This document shows positions 25,016 to 33,696 of a stretch of DNA of 64,000 nt, in pieces. The stretch's first letter is position 1, and every line of letters starts with the position of its first letter. Below the pieces are notes generated by a model. That model worked only from the letters and a program-made list of their open reading frames with translations. It was not told the DNA's origin and ran no database searches. Source of the stretch: an uncultured Oscillospiraceae bacterium (GTDB lineage: Bacteria > Bacillota > Clostridia > Oscillospirales > Oscillospiraceae); the NCBI GenBank assembly GCA_947625815.1, contig CANQPU010000004.1, positions 1-64,000 on the forward strand, read 5' to 3'. The position numbers and the translations under genes were made by a program.

Positions 25016-25116
25016 CACTTTTTCTTGTTCCAACCGGGAAAAATATTGGGGGATCGGGGCGCTTTTTCGGCGGAACCACAAATCCGTGAAAAATTTGTGA
25101 ATTGCGCCGTCCGCTA

Positions 25117-25145
25117 TTGACATCCCGGCCCAATAGTGGTAAATT
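25117..25145 (+). promoter_or_regulatory. Sigma-A promoter of the hrcA operon
   Basis: TTGACA (25117-25122), 17-base spacer, TAAATT (25140-25145), just upstream of CIRCE. Confidence 0.8.
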
Positions 25146-25149
25146 AACG

Positions 25150-25176
25150 TTGGCACTCAAAAGGAACGAGTGCTAA
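25150..25176 (+). promoter_or_regulatory. CIRCE operator (HrcA binding site)
   Basis: TTGGCACTC-N9-GAGTGCTAA, one mismatch from the canonical inverted repeat. It covers the transcript start between the promoter and hrcA, so HrcA represses its own operon until heat or misfolding titrates GroE. Confidence 0.95.
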
Positions 25177-25189
25177 AGAAGGTGAGGAT

Positions 25190-26257
25190 ATGGAGCTCTC
25201 CCAGAGACAAAAGAGGATACTGCGGGCCGTCGTGGAGGAGTATATCGACTCCGCCGAGCCTGTGGGGAGCAGGACCGTCCGGGAGCGGGCGGGTCTTGAA
25301 TGCTCTCCCGCCACCATCCGCAACGAGCTTGCGGAGCTGGACCGGGAGGGCTACCTTGAGCAGCCTCACACCTCCGCCGGCCGGATCCCCACGGCCCGGG
25401 GATACAGGCTTTACGTCAATGAGCTCATGCGGGAGCGGGAGCTCTCCCATGAGGAGACGGAGGCCATCAACAGCAAGCTCCAGGGGAGGATGGAGCAGCT
25501 TGACAGGCTCCTTGAGGACATGGGCCATATGGCCACGGAGCTGACCAGCTACCCGGCCCTCACCATCTCCGCCGCGGCGGCGGTGACGGTGAAGCGCTTT
25601 GACCTCATCTATCTCGACCAGAACTCCTTCATCATCGTGCTCCTCCTGTCGGGGGACACGGTGAAGAACAAGCTGGTGCACCTGCCCTTCTCCTTCTCTC
25701 AGAACACCCTCCAGCGCCTCAGCGCCCTGTTCAACTCCTCCTTCACCGGTATCGACGAAAAGATGATCACCGCGGAGCTCATCAACTCCACGGAGCGGGC
25801 CGCGGGGGACACCATGGGCCTGACCAGCGTCATCGCCGGATTCGTCATCGAGACGCTCACCTCCGCCCGGGGGGGCGCCAATGTGTCGGGAGAGGCGAAT
25901 CTTCTGAAGCTCCCGGAGTTCAAGGACCCCGACAAGGCCCACCGGCTCATCAATTACCTGTCGGACGCCTCGAACCTGGCCTCCCTGCCGGGCGGCGCGG
26001 ACTTCGGGGACGTGAAGGTCCTCATCGGCCCCGAGAACGCGGCCCTGGAGCTGCGGGATTCCAGCGTGGTGCTGGCCAGCTACAACGCCGGGGACAATAT
26101 GCGGGGCATCATCGGGGTGGTGGGCCCCACCAGAATGGACTATTCCGCCGTAGCGGCAAAGCTTTCCTATATCGCCGGCGGCCTGAGCAGGCTCCTTGCC
26201 GGCGGCGCCCCGCCCGGCGGTTTCGGAAAGCTCATGATCAAAGGAGATGACAAATGA
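25190..26257 (+). CDS. hrcA: Heat-inducible transcription repressor HrcA
   Basis: The 355-residue protein has the N-terminal winged helix (about 1-70: LSQRQKRILRAVVEEYIDSAEPVGSRTV, SPATIRNELAELDREGYLEQPHTSAGRIPTARGYR) and the GAF-like central and dimerisation domains, ending with the NMRGIIGVVGPTRMDYSAV motif. It binds CIRCE, present 13 bases ahead of its start. It leads the operon hrcA-grpE-dnaK-dnaJ and overlaps grpE by 4 bases. Confidence 0.97.
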   Translation: MELSQRQKRILRAVVEEYIDSAEPVGSRTVRERAGLECSPATIRNELAELDREGYLEQPHTSAGRIPTARGYRLYVNELMRERELSHEETEAINSKLQGRMEQLDRLLEDMGHMATELTSYPALTISAAAAVTVKRFDLIYLDQNSFIIVLLLSGDTVKNKLVHLPFSFSQNTLQRLSALFNSSFTGIDEKMITAELINSTERAAGDTMGLTSVIAGFVIETLTSARGGANVSGEANLLKLPEFKDPDKAHRLINYLSDASNLASLPGGADFGDVKVLIGPENAALELRDSSVVLASYNAGDNMRGIIGVVGPTRMDYSAVAAKLSYIAGGLSRLLAGGAPPGGFGKLMIKGDDK

Positions 26258-26766
26258 TGGAAGAGAACGAAAAACCGGTCGAGCAGGAGACCGTGGGGGA
26301 GACGGAGCCGGAAGCGAAGGAGGAAAAGGCGGCCGAGCCCACGCCCGAGGAGCTTCTGGCGGCGGAAAAGGACAGGTATACGCGGCTCTACGCCGAGTAC
26401 GAAAACTACCGCAAGCGCAGCCAGAAGGAGCGCGAGGCCCTTTATTCCCAGGTGAAATCCGACGCCGTGACCTCCTTTTTGCCGGTGTATGACAACCTGG
26501 AGCGGGCGCTGAAGCTCGGATGCTCCGACGAGGCGTTCCTCAAGGGCATCCAAATGACCATGACGCAGCTGGAGGGCGTCCTTGAGAAGCTGGGCGTCAA
26601 GCCCATCGACGCCGTGGGCCAGCCCTTCGACGCCAACCTCCATAACGCCGTGATGCACGTGGACGACGAGTCCCGCGGCGAGAACGAGGTGGTGGAGGAA
26701 TTCCAGAAGGGCTTCACGCTGGGGGACAAGGTGATCCGGTTCTCCATGGTTAAAGTCGCCAACTGA
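26254..26766 (+). CDS. grpE: Nucleotide exchange factor GrpE
   Basis: GrpE releases ADP from DnaK. The 170-residue product has an acidic disordered N-terminus (1-40) and a long coiled-coil helix (about 38-90, with YAEYENYRKRSQKE). The beta domain carries the family signature GQPFDANLHNAVMHVDD...VVEEFQKGFTLGDKVIRFSMVKVAN. AAAGGAGATGAC precedes the ATG, which overlaps the hrcA stop codon (ATGA). A gap of 211 bases to dnaK holds a diverged copy of the structured repeat described at 26772. Confidence 0.97.
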   Translation: MMEENEKPVEQETVGETEPEAKEEKAAEPTPEELLAAEKDRYTRLYAEYENYRKRSQKEREALYSQVKSDAVTSFLPVYDNLERALKLGCSDEAFLKGIQMTMTQLEGVLEKLGVKPIDAVGQPFDANLHNAVMHVDDESRGENEVVEEFQKGFTLGDKVIRFSMVKVAN

Positions 26767-26771
26767 GCTGG

Positions 26772-26930
26772 CTTGAAATGCCTGGCGGCATTTCGATGCC
26801 AAGGGGATTTGCCGGAATACTTCGCGCGCGGCCCCGAGGCCGCACGCTCCGTATTCCTAAGAGGACAAATTTTCAAGGCGCATGTCCTTGAAAATTTGAT
26901 TTGAATTTGTTCGCCGCAGCGGCGGCGAAG
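26772..26930 (+). repeat. Structured repeat, diverged copy C
   Basis: This stretch shares the block order of copy B (45966-46174). Hairpin GAAATGCC-TGGC-GGCATTTC (26775-26794) is followed by AAGGGG, then stem GGAATAC/GTATTCC (26814-26820 with 26851-26857) enclosing CGCGCGCGGCC..GGCCGCACGC. A further stem is AAATTTTCAAGG/CCTTGAAAATTT (26867-26878 with 26886-26897), followed by TTTGAATTTG, also found in copy A. The stems differ from the other copies in sequence but pair fully. Confidence 0.6.
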
Positions 26931-26977
26931 TCTACGACGTAAAAAACATTATTCAACTTATATAGGAGGAAAATACA

Positions 26978-28843
26978 ATGGGTAAAATCATCGGTATCGA
27001 TCTTGGTACTACGAATAGCTGCGTGGCGGTCATGGAGGGCGGCGAGCCCGTCGTCATCGCCAACGCCGAGGGGATGCGCACCACCCCGTCCGTGGTGGCC
27101 TTCTCCAAGGACGGCGAGCGCATGGTGGGCCATGTGGCAAAGCGCCAGGCCATCACCAACCCCGACCGGACCGTCAGCTCCATCAAGCGCGAGATGGGCT
27201 CCAATTACAAGGTGACCATCGACGGCAAGGCCTACACGCCCCAGGAGATCAGCTCCATGGTCCTCATGAAGCTGAAGGCCGACGCGGAGGCGTATCTGGG
27301 CCAGACCGTCACCGAGGCGGTCATCACCGTCCCCGCGTACTTCACCGACTCCCAGCGCCAGGCCACCAAGGACGCCGGCAAGATCGCGGGCCTGGACGTC
27401 AAGCGCATCATCAACGAGCCCACCGCCGCGGCCCTGGCCTACGGCGTGGACAAGGAGCAGGCCCAGAAGATCATGGTCTACGACCTGGGCGGCGGCACCT
27501 TCGACGTCTCCATCCTGAACATCGACGACGGCGTCATCGAGGTCCTGGCCACCGCCGGCAACAACCGCCTGGGCGGCGACGACTTCGACCAGTGCATCGT
27601 CAAATACCTCATCGGCGAGTTCAAGCGCACCGACGGCGTTGACCTCAGCGCCGACCGGGTGGCCATGCAGCGCCTCAGAGAGGCCGCCGAGAAGGCCAAA
27701 TGCGACCTCTCCGGCGTCACCACCACCAACATCAACCTGCCCTACATCACCGCGGACGCCTCCGGCCCCAAGCATCTGGACGTCACGCTCACCAGGGCCA
27801 AGTTCAACGAGCTGACGGCCCACTTGGTGGAGGCCACCGCCGGCCCCGTGCGTCAGGCCATGTCGGACGCCGGCCTTACGGGCGCGGACATCAGCAAGGT
27901 CCTGATGGTGGGCGGCTCCAGCCGAATCCCCGCCGTTCAGGAGGAGGTACGCAAGCTCACCGGCAAGGACGGCTTCAAGGGCATCAACCCCGACGAGTGC
28001 GTAGCCATCGGCGCGGCCATCCAGGGCGGCGTCCTGGGCGGCGACGTGGAGGGCATCCTCCTGCTGGACGTGACCCCGCTGTCCCTGGGCATCGAGACCC
28101 TGGGCGGGGTGTTCACCAAGATCATCGAGCGCAACACCACCATCCCCTGCAACCGCAAGCAGGTCTTCTCCACCGCCGCGGACAACCAGACCAGCGTGGA
28201 GGTCAACGTCCTGCAGGGCGAGCGGGAGATGGCCCAGTACAACAAGTCCCTGGGCCGCTTCCATCTGGACGGCATCGCCCCGGCCCGCCGCGGCGTCCCC
28301 CAGATCGAGGTCAGCTTTGACATCGACGCCAACGGCATCGTGAACGTCTCCGCCCGGGACCTGGGCACGGGCCGGGAGCAGCACATCACCATCACCTCCT
28401 CCACCAACATGTCCAAGGAGGACGTGGAGAAGGCCGTCCGGGAGGCGGAGCAGTACGCCGCGGAGGACGCCAAACGCCGCGAGGAGGTGGACACCCGCAA
28501 CCAGGGCGATCAGATGGTGTACCAGACCGAAAAGATCCTCTCCGAGGCCGGGGACAAGCTGGATCCGGCCGACAAGAGCGAGGTCGAGAACGCCCTGGCG
28601 GGCCTGAAGTCCGCCCTCTCCGGCACCGACACCGCGGCCATCAAGTCCGCTACCGAGACCCTCACCCAGGCCTTCTATAAGGCCAGCGAGAAGCTGTACG
28701 CCCAGGCCAACCCCCAGGGCGGCCCCCAGGCGGGCTACGACCCCAACATGGGCGGCAACCCCGGCGGCAATCCCGGCGGTCAGGGCGGCCAGCAGTATTA
28801 CGACGCCGACTACACCGTAGTCGATGACGACGAAAAGAAATAA
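26978..28843 (+). CDS. dnaK: Chaperone DnaK (Hsp70)
   Basis: The 621-residue Hsp70 has the ATPase domain (about 1-365: [49 protein letters not shown]) and the substrate-binding domain (about 370-480). The C-terminal lid ends with a Gly/Pro/Asn/Gln-rich tail ([22 protein letters not shown]). It refolds and holds client proteins with DnaJ and GrpE. A TATAGGAGGAAAA site precedes the ATG at 26978. No separate promoter or CIRCE is seen, so transcription probably comes from the hrcA promoter. Confidence 0.98.
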   Translation: MGKIIGIDLGTTNSCVAVMEGGEPVVIANAEGMRTTPSVVAFSKDGERMVGHVAKRQAITNPDRTVSSIKREMGSNYKVTIDGKAYTPQEISSMVLMKLKADAEAYLGQTVTEAVITVPAYFTDSQRQATKDAGKIAGLDVKRIINEPTAAALAYGVDKEQAQKIMVYDLGGGTFDVSILNIDDGVIEVLATAGNNRLGGDDFDQCIVKYLIGEFKRTDGVDLSADRVAMQRLREAAEKAKCDLSGVTTTNINLPYITADASGPKHLDVTLTRAKFNELTAHLVEATAGPVRQAMSDAGLTGADISKVLMVGGSSRIPAVQEEVRKLTGKDGFKGINPDECVAIGAAIQGGVLGGDVEGILLLDVTPLSLGIETLGGVFTKIIERNTTIPCNRKQVFSTAADNQTSVEVNVLQGEREMAQYNKSLGRFHLDGIAPARRGVPQIEVSFDIDANGIVNVSARDLGTGREQHITITSSTNMSKEDVEKAVREAEQYAAEDAKRREEVDTRNQGDQMVYQTEKILSEAGDKLDPADKSEVENALAGLKSALSGTDTAAIKSATETLTQAFYKASEKLYAQANPQGGPQAGYDPNMGGNPGGNPGGQGGQQYYDADYTVVDDDEKK

Positions 28844-29101
28844 AACTCCATGCAGGGTCCCCACGCAATCATGATTGCGTGGGGAGAGGAGGAGCGAAGC
28901 CGGCGCCTGAGCCCGACCGCAAGGGAGGGCGAGGTAAAGCGGGTTCAGCGACGACGAGAGTCGCCCAGCGGCTCCGCGACCTTGTGATTTACCGGCCCGA
29001 AGCCCAGCGCAGCGGGTTCGGGACGGAAAGGAGGAGCAAGATCCGCGCCGGAACCGTGCCGCTTGCGGCACGGCGAGGTGAGCGATCTTCGCGACGACGT
29101 T
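28844..29101 (+). other. 258-base dnaK-dnaJ spacer with a perfect palindrome and purine-rich repeats
   Basis: A perfect 26-base palindrome lies at 28859-28884 (CCCCACGCAATC and its complement). It is followed by purine-rich sequence with recurring GAGGAGCGAAG, AGCGGGTTC (twice) and GCGACGACG (twice) units. A hairpin CCGTGCCG-CTTG-CGGCACGG lies near 29056-29075. No T-run follows the palindrome. I see no convincing protein here. Confidence 0.6.
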
Positions 29102-30235
29102 ATGGCTGAAAAACGAGACTATTACGAGGTCCTGGGCGTCCAGAAGGGCGCCTCGGACGCGGAGATCAAGAAGGCGTTTTACAAGATCGCCAAGGACAAC
29201 CACCCGGACCTGCACCCCGGCGACAAGGAATGCGAGGCGCGGCTCAAGGAGGCCGGGGAGGCGTATGAGATCCTGTCCGACAAGGACAAACGGGCCAAGT
29301 ACGACCAGTTCGGCTTCGCCGGCGTGGATCCCAGCTACGCCGCCCAGAACGGCGGGGCCTACGGTGGCGGGTTCGGCGGCATGGATTTCGACCTGGGGGA
29401 TATCCTGGGCAACATCTTCGGCGGGGGCTTCGGCGGTTCCGCCCGCCCCAGGACCCGAAACGGCCCCCGGCCGGGGGAGGACATACGCGTGGGCGTCTCC
29501 CTCAGCTTTGAGGAGGCGGCCTTCGGCTGCGACAAGACGCTGAACGTTTCCCGGGTGGAGACCTGCGCCGACTGCGGCGGGACCGGCTGCGCCAGCGGGA
29601 CCACGGCGGAGATCTGCCCCGACTGCCACGGCTCCGGGTACACCGTCACCACGCAGCGCGGGATCTTCGGCATGAGCCAGGTCCAGTCCGAGTGCCCCCG
29701 CTGCCACGGCAAGGGCAAGATCATCCACCAGCCCTGCCCCAAGTGCCGCGGCCAGGGCCGGGTACGCAAGAGCCGGAGCGTCAATATCCATATCGACGCC
29801 GGCATCCAGAACAACGTGACCATGTCCCTGGGGGAAGAGGGCAACTCCGGCTACAACGGCGGCCCCGCCGGCGACCTGCTGGTCACCGTCTCCATCCGCC
29901 CCCACGAATTTTTTGAGCGGGAGGGCACCAGCGTCCTGTGCGAGATGCCCGTCTCCGTCATGCAGGCCATGCTGGGCGCGGAGATCGAGGTCCCGACCCT
30001 GGACGGGAAGGTCAAATATACCATCCCCGAGGGCACCCAGAACGGGGACACCTTCCGCCTGCGGGGCAAGGGCATCCCGTATTTTCGCTCCTCCGGCCGG
30101 GGCGACCAGTACGTCACCGTGGTGCTGACCGTGCCGAAGAACCTGACGAGCGAGCAGAAGGAGCTGGCCCGCAAGCTGTCCGAGTCCCTGGGGGATACCG
30201 CCGCGAAGCCCAGGAAATTCGGAAAGAGAAAATGA
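29102..30235 (+). CDS. dnaJ: Co-chaperone DnaJ (Hsp40)
   Basis: The 377-residue protein has the J domain with HPD at 34-36 and a Gly/Phe-rich linker (about 75-125). Its zinc centre holds four CxxCxGxG-type repeats (CADCGGTGC, CPDCHGSG, CPRCHGKG, CPKCRGQG; about 150-215), followed by C-terminal client-binding domains. It stimulates DnaK ATPase. The ATG at 29102 starts the conserved AEKRDYYEVLGV but has no clear Shine-Dalgarno within 15 bases. A terminator follows. Confidence 0.97.
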   Translation: MAEKRDYYEVLGVQKGASDAEIKKAFYKIAKDNHPDLHPGDKECEARLKEAGEAYEILSDKDKRAKYDQFGFAGVDPSYAAQNGGAYGGGFGGMDFDLGDILGNIFGGGFGGSARPRTRNGPRPGEDIRVGVSLSFEEAAFGCDKTLNVSRVETCADCGGTGCASGTTAEICPDCHGSGYTVTTQRGIFGMSQVQSECPRCHGKGKIIHQPCPKCRGQGRVRKSRSVNIHIDAGIQNNVTMSLGEEGNSGYNGGPAGDLLVTVSIRPHEFFEREGTSVLCEMPVSVMQAMLGAEIEVPTLDGKVKYTIPEGTQNGDTFRLRGKGIPYFRSSGRGDQYVTVVLTVPKNLTSEQKELARKLSESLGDTAAKPRKFGKRK

Positions 30236-30247
30236 GAAAAAGACCGG

Positions 30248-30284
30248 GACGGGACAGTGAAAGACTGTCCCGTCTCTTGCTTTT
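30248..30284 (+). terminator. Terminator of the hrcA-dnaJ operon
   Basis: GACGGGACAGT-GAAAG-ACTGTCCCGTC (11-base arms) followed by TCTTGCTTTTT. Confidence 0.85.
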
Positions 30285-30333
30285 TCGCGGGGCTGCTGGT
30301 ATACTTGACAGAGAATCAGCCGGAGGTGACGGT

Positions 30334-31152
30334 ATGCTTGCCGACTATCACATGCACTGCTCCCCTTACTCCCCGGACGCCCGGGACTCCATGGAGGAGA
30401 TGGCCCGGGGCGCCCTCAGGAGGGGGATGACCCATATCTGCGTCACGAACCACATGGAAAACTGCACCCAGAGCCCGGAGTTCCCGGACCAGTTCCCGCC
30501 CTTTGAGGACTGGGAGGCGCTGGCATCGGAGCATCAGGCCGTCCGGGAGCGGTTCCGCGGGCGGCTGGATGTACGCCTGGGCGCCGAGGTGGGCGCGCCC
30601 CACTACCTGCCGGAGGAGGGGGCACGGATCTACGCCCGGCCGGAGCTGGATTTTGTCATCGGCTCGGTCCACAACCTGCGGCACGCCCGGGACTTCTACT
30701 ATCTGAGCTACCCCGAGGACTTTGAGAATTTCCGCCCCGCGGTGGAGCAGTATCTGGACGAATACATCCTGATGTCCCGCTCGGGGCTGTGCGACGTCCT
30801 CGGCCACATCGGGTATATGCAAAAGTACATGGCAAGACAGGGCAAGGGCTTTGACATGATGACCTTTGAAGAGAGACTGCGGGCGCTTTTCGCCTCCTGC
30901 GTGGACCGGGGCGTGGGCATCGAGGTCAACACCGCGGCCCTCTCGGACAAGCTGGGGGACTTCCTGCCCCAGCCGGAGGTGGTCAGGCTCTACCGGGAGT
31001 GCGGCGGGGAGATCATCACCGTGGGCTCCGACTCCCACCGGGCCCAGGACGCGGGCCAGGGGGTGAAGGAGGGCTATGAGCTCCTCCGCTCTCTGGGCTT
31101 TGAATATGTTTGCCTCTACAAGGGGCACAAACCTGAATTTGTAAGGATTTGA
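30334..31152 (+). CDS. PHP-domain phosphatase (histidinol-phosphatase HisJ-like)
   Basis: The 272-residue product is a PHP-family metallohydrolase. N-terminal DYHMHCSPYSPDA holds the HxH metal ligands, with further ligands in VTNHMEN, LGAEVG, SVHNLR, GHIGYM and SDSHRA. Overall it matches histidinol-phosphatase of the HisK/HisJ type, the last phosphatase of histidine synthesis. No other his genes are adjacent, so the substrate remains uncertain. CGGAGGTGACGG precedes the ATG at 30334. It starts a likely operon running to ylmH. Confidence 0.85.
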   Translation: MLADYHMHCSPYSPDARDSMEEMARGALRRGMTHICVTNHMENCTQSPEFPDQFPPFEDWEALASEHQAVRERFRGRLDVRLGAEVGAPHYLPEEGARIYARPELDFVIGSVHNLRHARDFYYLSYPEDFENFRPAVEQYLDEYILMSRSGLCDVLGHIGYMQKYMARQGKGFDMMTFEERLRALFASCVDRGVGIEVNTAALSDKLGDFLPQPEVVRLYRECGGEIITVGSDSHRAQDAGQGVKEGYELLRSLGFEYVCLYKGHKPEFVRI

Positions 31153-31165
31153 GGAGGAATCTACC

Positions 31166-31612
31166 ATGAAGATCGCTCTTGGCTGTGACCACGGCGGATA
31201 TGACCTGATGCAGAAGGTCAAGGCCCATCTGGAGGAGCAGGGACACCTGACCTTCTACTTCGGCACCTTCTCCAAGGACAGCTGCCACTACCCGGAGTTC
31301 GGGGCCAAGGCCGCCCACGCCGTGGCGGAGGGGCAGTGCGACCTGGGCGTCGTCATCTGCACCACCGGGATCGGCATCTCCATGGCCGCCAACAAGGTCC
31401 GGGGCGTGCGGTGCGCGCTCTGCTCGGACTGCTACTCGGCGGAGATGACCCGCCGGCACAACGACGCCAACATGCTGGCCCTGGGGGCCAACGTGGTGGG
31501 GCCGGGGCTGGCGCTGAAAATCGTGGACACCTTTTTGAGCCATGAGTTTGAGGGCGGCCGCCACGCCACGCGGGTGGGGATGCTCTCCGCCATCGAGCGC
31601 GGGGAGCTGTGA
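31166..31612 (+). CDS. rpiB: Ribose-5-phosphate isomerase B
   Basis: The 148-residue protein matches the RpiB/LacAB family, which interconverts ribose 5-phosphate and ribulose 5-phosphate. Seen: MKIALGCDHGGYDL (substrate-binding Asp-His), VVICTTGIGISMAANKVRGVRCAL with the catalytic Cys (near residue 66), and RRHNDANMLALGANVVG. AGGAGGAATCTACC precedes the ATG. Its stop codon overlaps the next start (TGATG). Confidence 0.94.
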   Translation: MKIALGCDHGGYDLMQKVKAHLEEQGHLTFYFGTFSKDSCHYPEFGAKAAHAVAEGQCDLGVVICTTGIGISMAANKVRGVRCALCSDCYSAEMTRRHNDANMLALGANVVGPGLALKIVDTFLSHEFEGGRHATRVGMLSAIERGEL

Positions 31613-31842
31613 TGGAACGACCTGTCCGTATCTACCGCAGCCGAAGGCCGCTGAAAACGGCGCTGATCGTGTTCTTCTCGCTGCTGGCGGCGCTCATCCT
31701 CATCGCCCTGGCGGTCTTTTTCGGCTTCAGGCGGTATATTGTCTACACCTCCGACGGGGTGAAGCTGGAGGTCCCCTGGCTCCAGGAGCCCGGGGAACCG
31801 GGGGACGCGGACGCCGCGGAGAGCGGCGGCGGGGCCTTATGA
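31612..31842 (+). CDS. Small single-pass membrane protein
   Basis: The 76-residue product has a basic N-terminal tail (MERPVRIYRSRRPLKT), one transmembrane helix (about 17-40) and an acidic, Gly-rich tail. No family is recognised. It is translationally coupled on both sides (TGATG with rpiB, ATGA with apbE), so it probably works with ApbE and the following membrane proteins. The topology (basic residues inside) puts the tail outside the cell. Confidence 0.75.
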   Translation: MERPVRIYRSRRPLKTALIVFFSLLAALILIALAVFFGFRRYIVYTSDGVKLEVPWLQEPGEPGDADAAESGGGAL

Positions 31843-32831
31843 GGCGGGCGCTTCCGGCTGTCTGCCTGGTCCTTGCGCTGGCGCTTTCCTCCTGCGCGCC
31901 TCAAAAACGCACGGCCTCGTTCTTCGCCATGGACACCTTCATGGAGCTCACCGTCTACGGGGAGGAGAGTGTCCTTGACGACACCCGGGCCCTGATCGAA
32001 AGGCTCGAGGGGGAGCTCTCCGTCACCGACCCGGACAGCGAGATCCGGGCCCTCAACCAAAACGGGACCGCCGAGCTGGGGGAGGACGCCCGGAGCCTGC
32101 TGGAGCGGGCGCTGGAGATCTGCGCCCTCACCGGGGGGGCCCTGGATATCACCGTCTATCCCGTGGTCCGCGCCTGGGGGTTCACCGTGGGGGAGTACCG
32201 GGTGCCGGAGCCGGAGGAGATCGCCGCGCTCCTGGAGAAGGTGGACTATACCCGCATCTCCGATCTCACCCTGCCCGAGGGCTTCATGGTGGATCTGGGG
32301 GCCGTGGCCAAGGGCCGGGCCTCCGACGAGGCGGTGAGAATATGGGGGGAGGCCGGGGTGAAGAGCGGCCTTATGAGCCTGGGAGGCAGCGTGTACGCGA
32401 TGGGTACAAAGCCCGATGGGAGCCGGTGGAGAGTGGGGATCCGGGACCCCTTTTCCGACGGGCTTCTGGCCGCCGTGGAGGTGGAGGACCGGGCCGTGGT
32501 GACCTCCGGGGGCTATGAGCGGTATTTTGAGGAGAACGGTGAGCGCTATCACCACATCATCGACCCCAAGACCGGATACCCCGCCCGGAGCGGGCTGGCC
32601 TCCGTCACCGTCATCGGCGGCGAGGGGACGCTGTGCGACGGCCTGAGCACCGCCTTCTATGTGATGGGGCTCGAAAGGGCGCTGGAGCTCTGGCGGTCCG
32701 CCAGGCTGGAGGTCGAGGCGGTGTTCGTGACGGAGGACGGGGAGATCACCGTAACGGAGGGGCTCGAGGGCTCCTTTGAGCCGCTGGGTGACTATAAGAA
32801 CGCTGAAATCAAGGTGGTTGGACGTGGTTAA
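31839..32831 (+). CDS. apbE: FAD:protein FMN transferase ApbE (lipoprotein)
   Basis: ApbE attaches FMN covalently to Thr/Ser of extracytoplasmic redox proteins such as Rnf or Nqr subunits. The 330-residue product has a lipoprotein signal (residues 1-21, lipobox LSSC). It also shows FFAMDTFMELTVYG, VDLGAVAKGRASDEA (Mg/FAD site), SLGGSVYAMG and HHIIDPKTGYPA, all family motifs. The start ATG overlaps the small membrane protein's stop. The following NusG-II and Gx-transporter genes make a familiar redox-associated module. The flavinylated substrate is not in this window. Confidence 0.94.
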   Translation: MRRALPAVCLVLALALSSCAPQKRTASFFAMDTFMELTVYGEESVLDDTRALIERLEGELSVTDPDSEIRALNQNGTAELGEDARSLLERALEICALTGGALDITVYPVVRAWGFTVGEYRVPEPEEIAALLEKVDYTRISDLTLPEGFMVDLGAVAKGRASDEAVRIWGEAGVKSGLMSLGGSVYAMGTKPDGSRWRVGIRDPFSDGLLAAVEVEDRAVVTSGGYERYFEENGERYHHIIDPKTGYPARSGLASVTVIGGEGTLCDGLSTAFYVMGLERALELWRSARLEVEAVFVTEDGEITVTEGLEGSFEPLGDYKNAEIKVVGRG

Positions 32832-33195
32832 GACGAAAATCTGGGTCTTTCTGATCCTGGCGATCCTTGTGATCGCCGCCGCCGCGTCCGCTCTTGTCCT
32901 GACGCGCCCCGCCGCCGGACGGGTGGCCAGGATCTATGTGGACGGGGAGCTGGTCCGGGAGGTGGATCTGGACCGGGTCGCCGCCCAGGAGCGCTATACC
33001 GTCCGCACGGACCGGGGGGAGAACGTGATTCTCCTTGAGCCCGGGCGTATTCGTGTGGAGAGCGCCGACTGCCCGGACCAGATCTGCGTGAAGGCCGGGT
33101 GGCTGGCGGACTCCGCCGCCCCCATCGTCTGTCTGCCCCACAGGCTGGTCATTGAGCTCGGGGGGGAGACGGAGCTGGACGCGGAGGCGGGCTGA
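32824..33195 (+). CDS. NusG domain II-containing membrane protein
   Basis: The 123-residue protein has one N-terminal transmembrane helix (about 6-28) and an extracellular NusG-II (insert domain-like) beta domain. The characteristic segment is VESADCPDQICVKAGW, with a Cys pair (about 82-87), then a third Cys in IVCLPHRLVIEL. Such proteins occur beside ApbE and quinone- or Rnf-type electron-transport genes. The Cys may be redox-active (inference). The GTG at 32824, with AAGGTGG upstream, is preferred. It overlaps apbE by 8 bases and the next gene by 1 base. Confidence 0.87.
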   Translation: MVKTKIWVFLILAILVIAAAASALVLTRPAAGRVARIYVDGELVREVDLDRVAAQERYTVRTDRGENVILLEPGRIRVESADCPDQICVKAGWLADSAAPIVCLPHRLVIELGGETELDAEAG

Positions 33196-33695
33196 TGGAC
33201 TTGAAAAGACTGGCGCGTGACGGGGTCTTTACCGCCGTGGCGGTGGTCATCTTCGTCATCGAGCTCCAAATTCCGGAGCTCCTGCCCATCCCGGGGGTGA
33301 AGCTGGGCCTGGCGAACACCGTGACGCTGGCGGCCCTGTTCCTCCTGGGCCCCGCGGACGCCGGGGCGATCCTGGCCTGCCGCATCCTCCTTGGCGGCGT
33401 CCTGGGGGGAAATCTGATGGCCGTGGTGTACAGCGCCGCGGGGGGAGCCGCGGCGTACCTGACGGCGCTTTTCCTGCGCGGGCATGTGACGGAGAGGCAG
33501 ATCTGGGTCGTCTCCGTGTTCTCCGCGCTGGCCCACAGCCTGGGGCAGATGGCGGCGGCGGTGGCCGTCACCGCCACGCCGTCCCTGGTCCTCTACCTGC
33601 CGGCCATGCTGGCCGCCAGCGTGGTGACGGGCCTCCTCACCGGCTTTGCCGCCCAGTTCGCCGTGGCGAGACTGGGGAAAATACGGAGAAGATGA
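33195..33695 (+). CDS. Gx transporter family protein (heptaprenyl diphosphate synthase component I-like)
   Basis: The 166-residue integral membrane protein has about five helices and the conserved IPELLPIPGVKLGLANTVTLAALFLLG segment typical of the Gx transporter/HepS component I family. Despite the annotation often used, members look like S components and their enzymatic role is doubtful. Its place after apbE and NusG-II is conserved in many Clostridia and suggests a part in flavin- or quinone-linked electron transport. Start ATG overlaps the previous stop (TGATG). Confidence 0.88.
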   Translation: MDLKRLARDGVFTAVAVVIFVIELQIPELLPIPGVKLGLANTVTLAALFLLGPADAGAILACRILLGGVLGGNLMAVVYSAAGGAAAYLTALFLRGHVTERQIWVVSVFSALAHSLGQMAAAVAVTATPSLVLYLPAMLAASVVTGLLTGFAAQFAVARLGKIRRR

Positions 33696-33696
33696 G

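Noticed and set aside
28879..29109. A 76-residue Arg/Gly-rich frame between dnaK and dnaJ
   Set aside because: It overlaps the dnaJ start in another frame, has no family resemblance, and its codons follow the purine-rich repeats instead of normal usage.
26873..29905. A 1010-residue open frame antisense to dnaK and dnaJ
   Set aside because: It mirrors the codon bias of the GC-rich plus-strand genes, has no ribosome binding site or domains, and is composed of low-complexity Gly/Val/Leu/Ala/Asp/His sequence.
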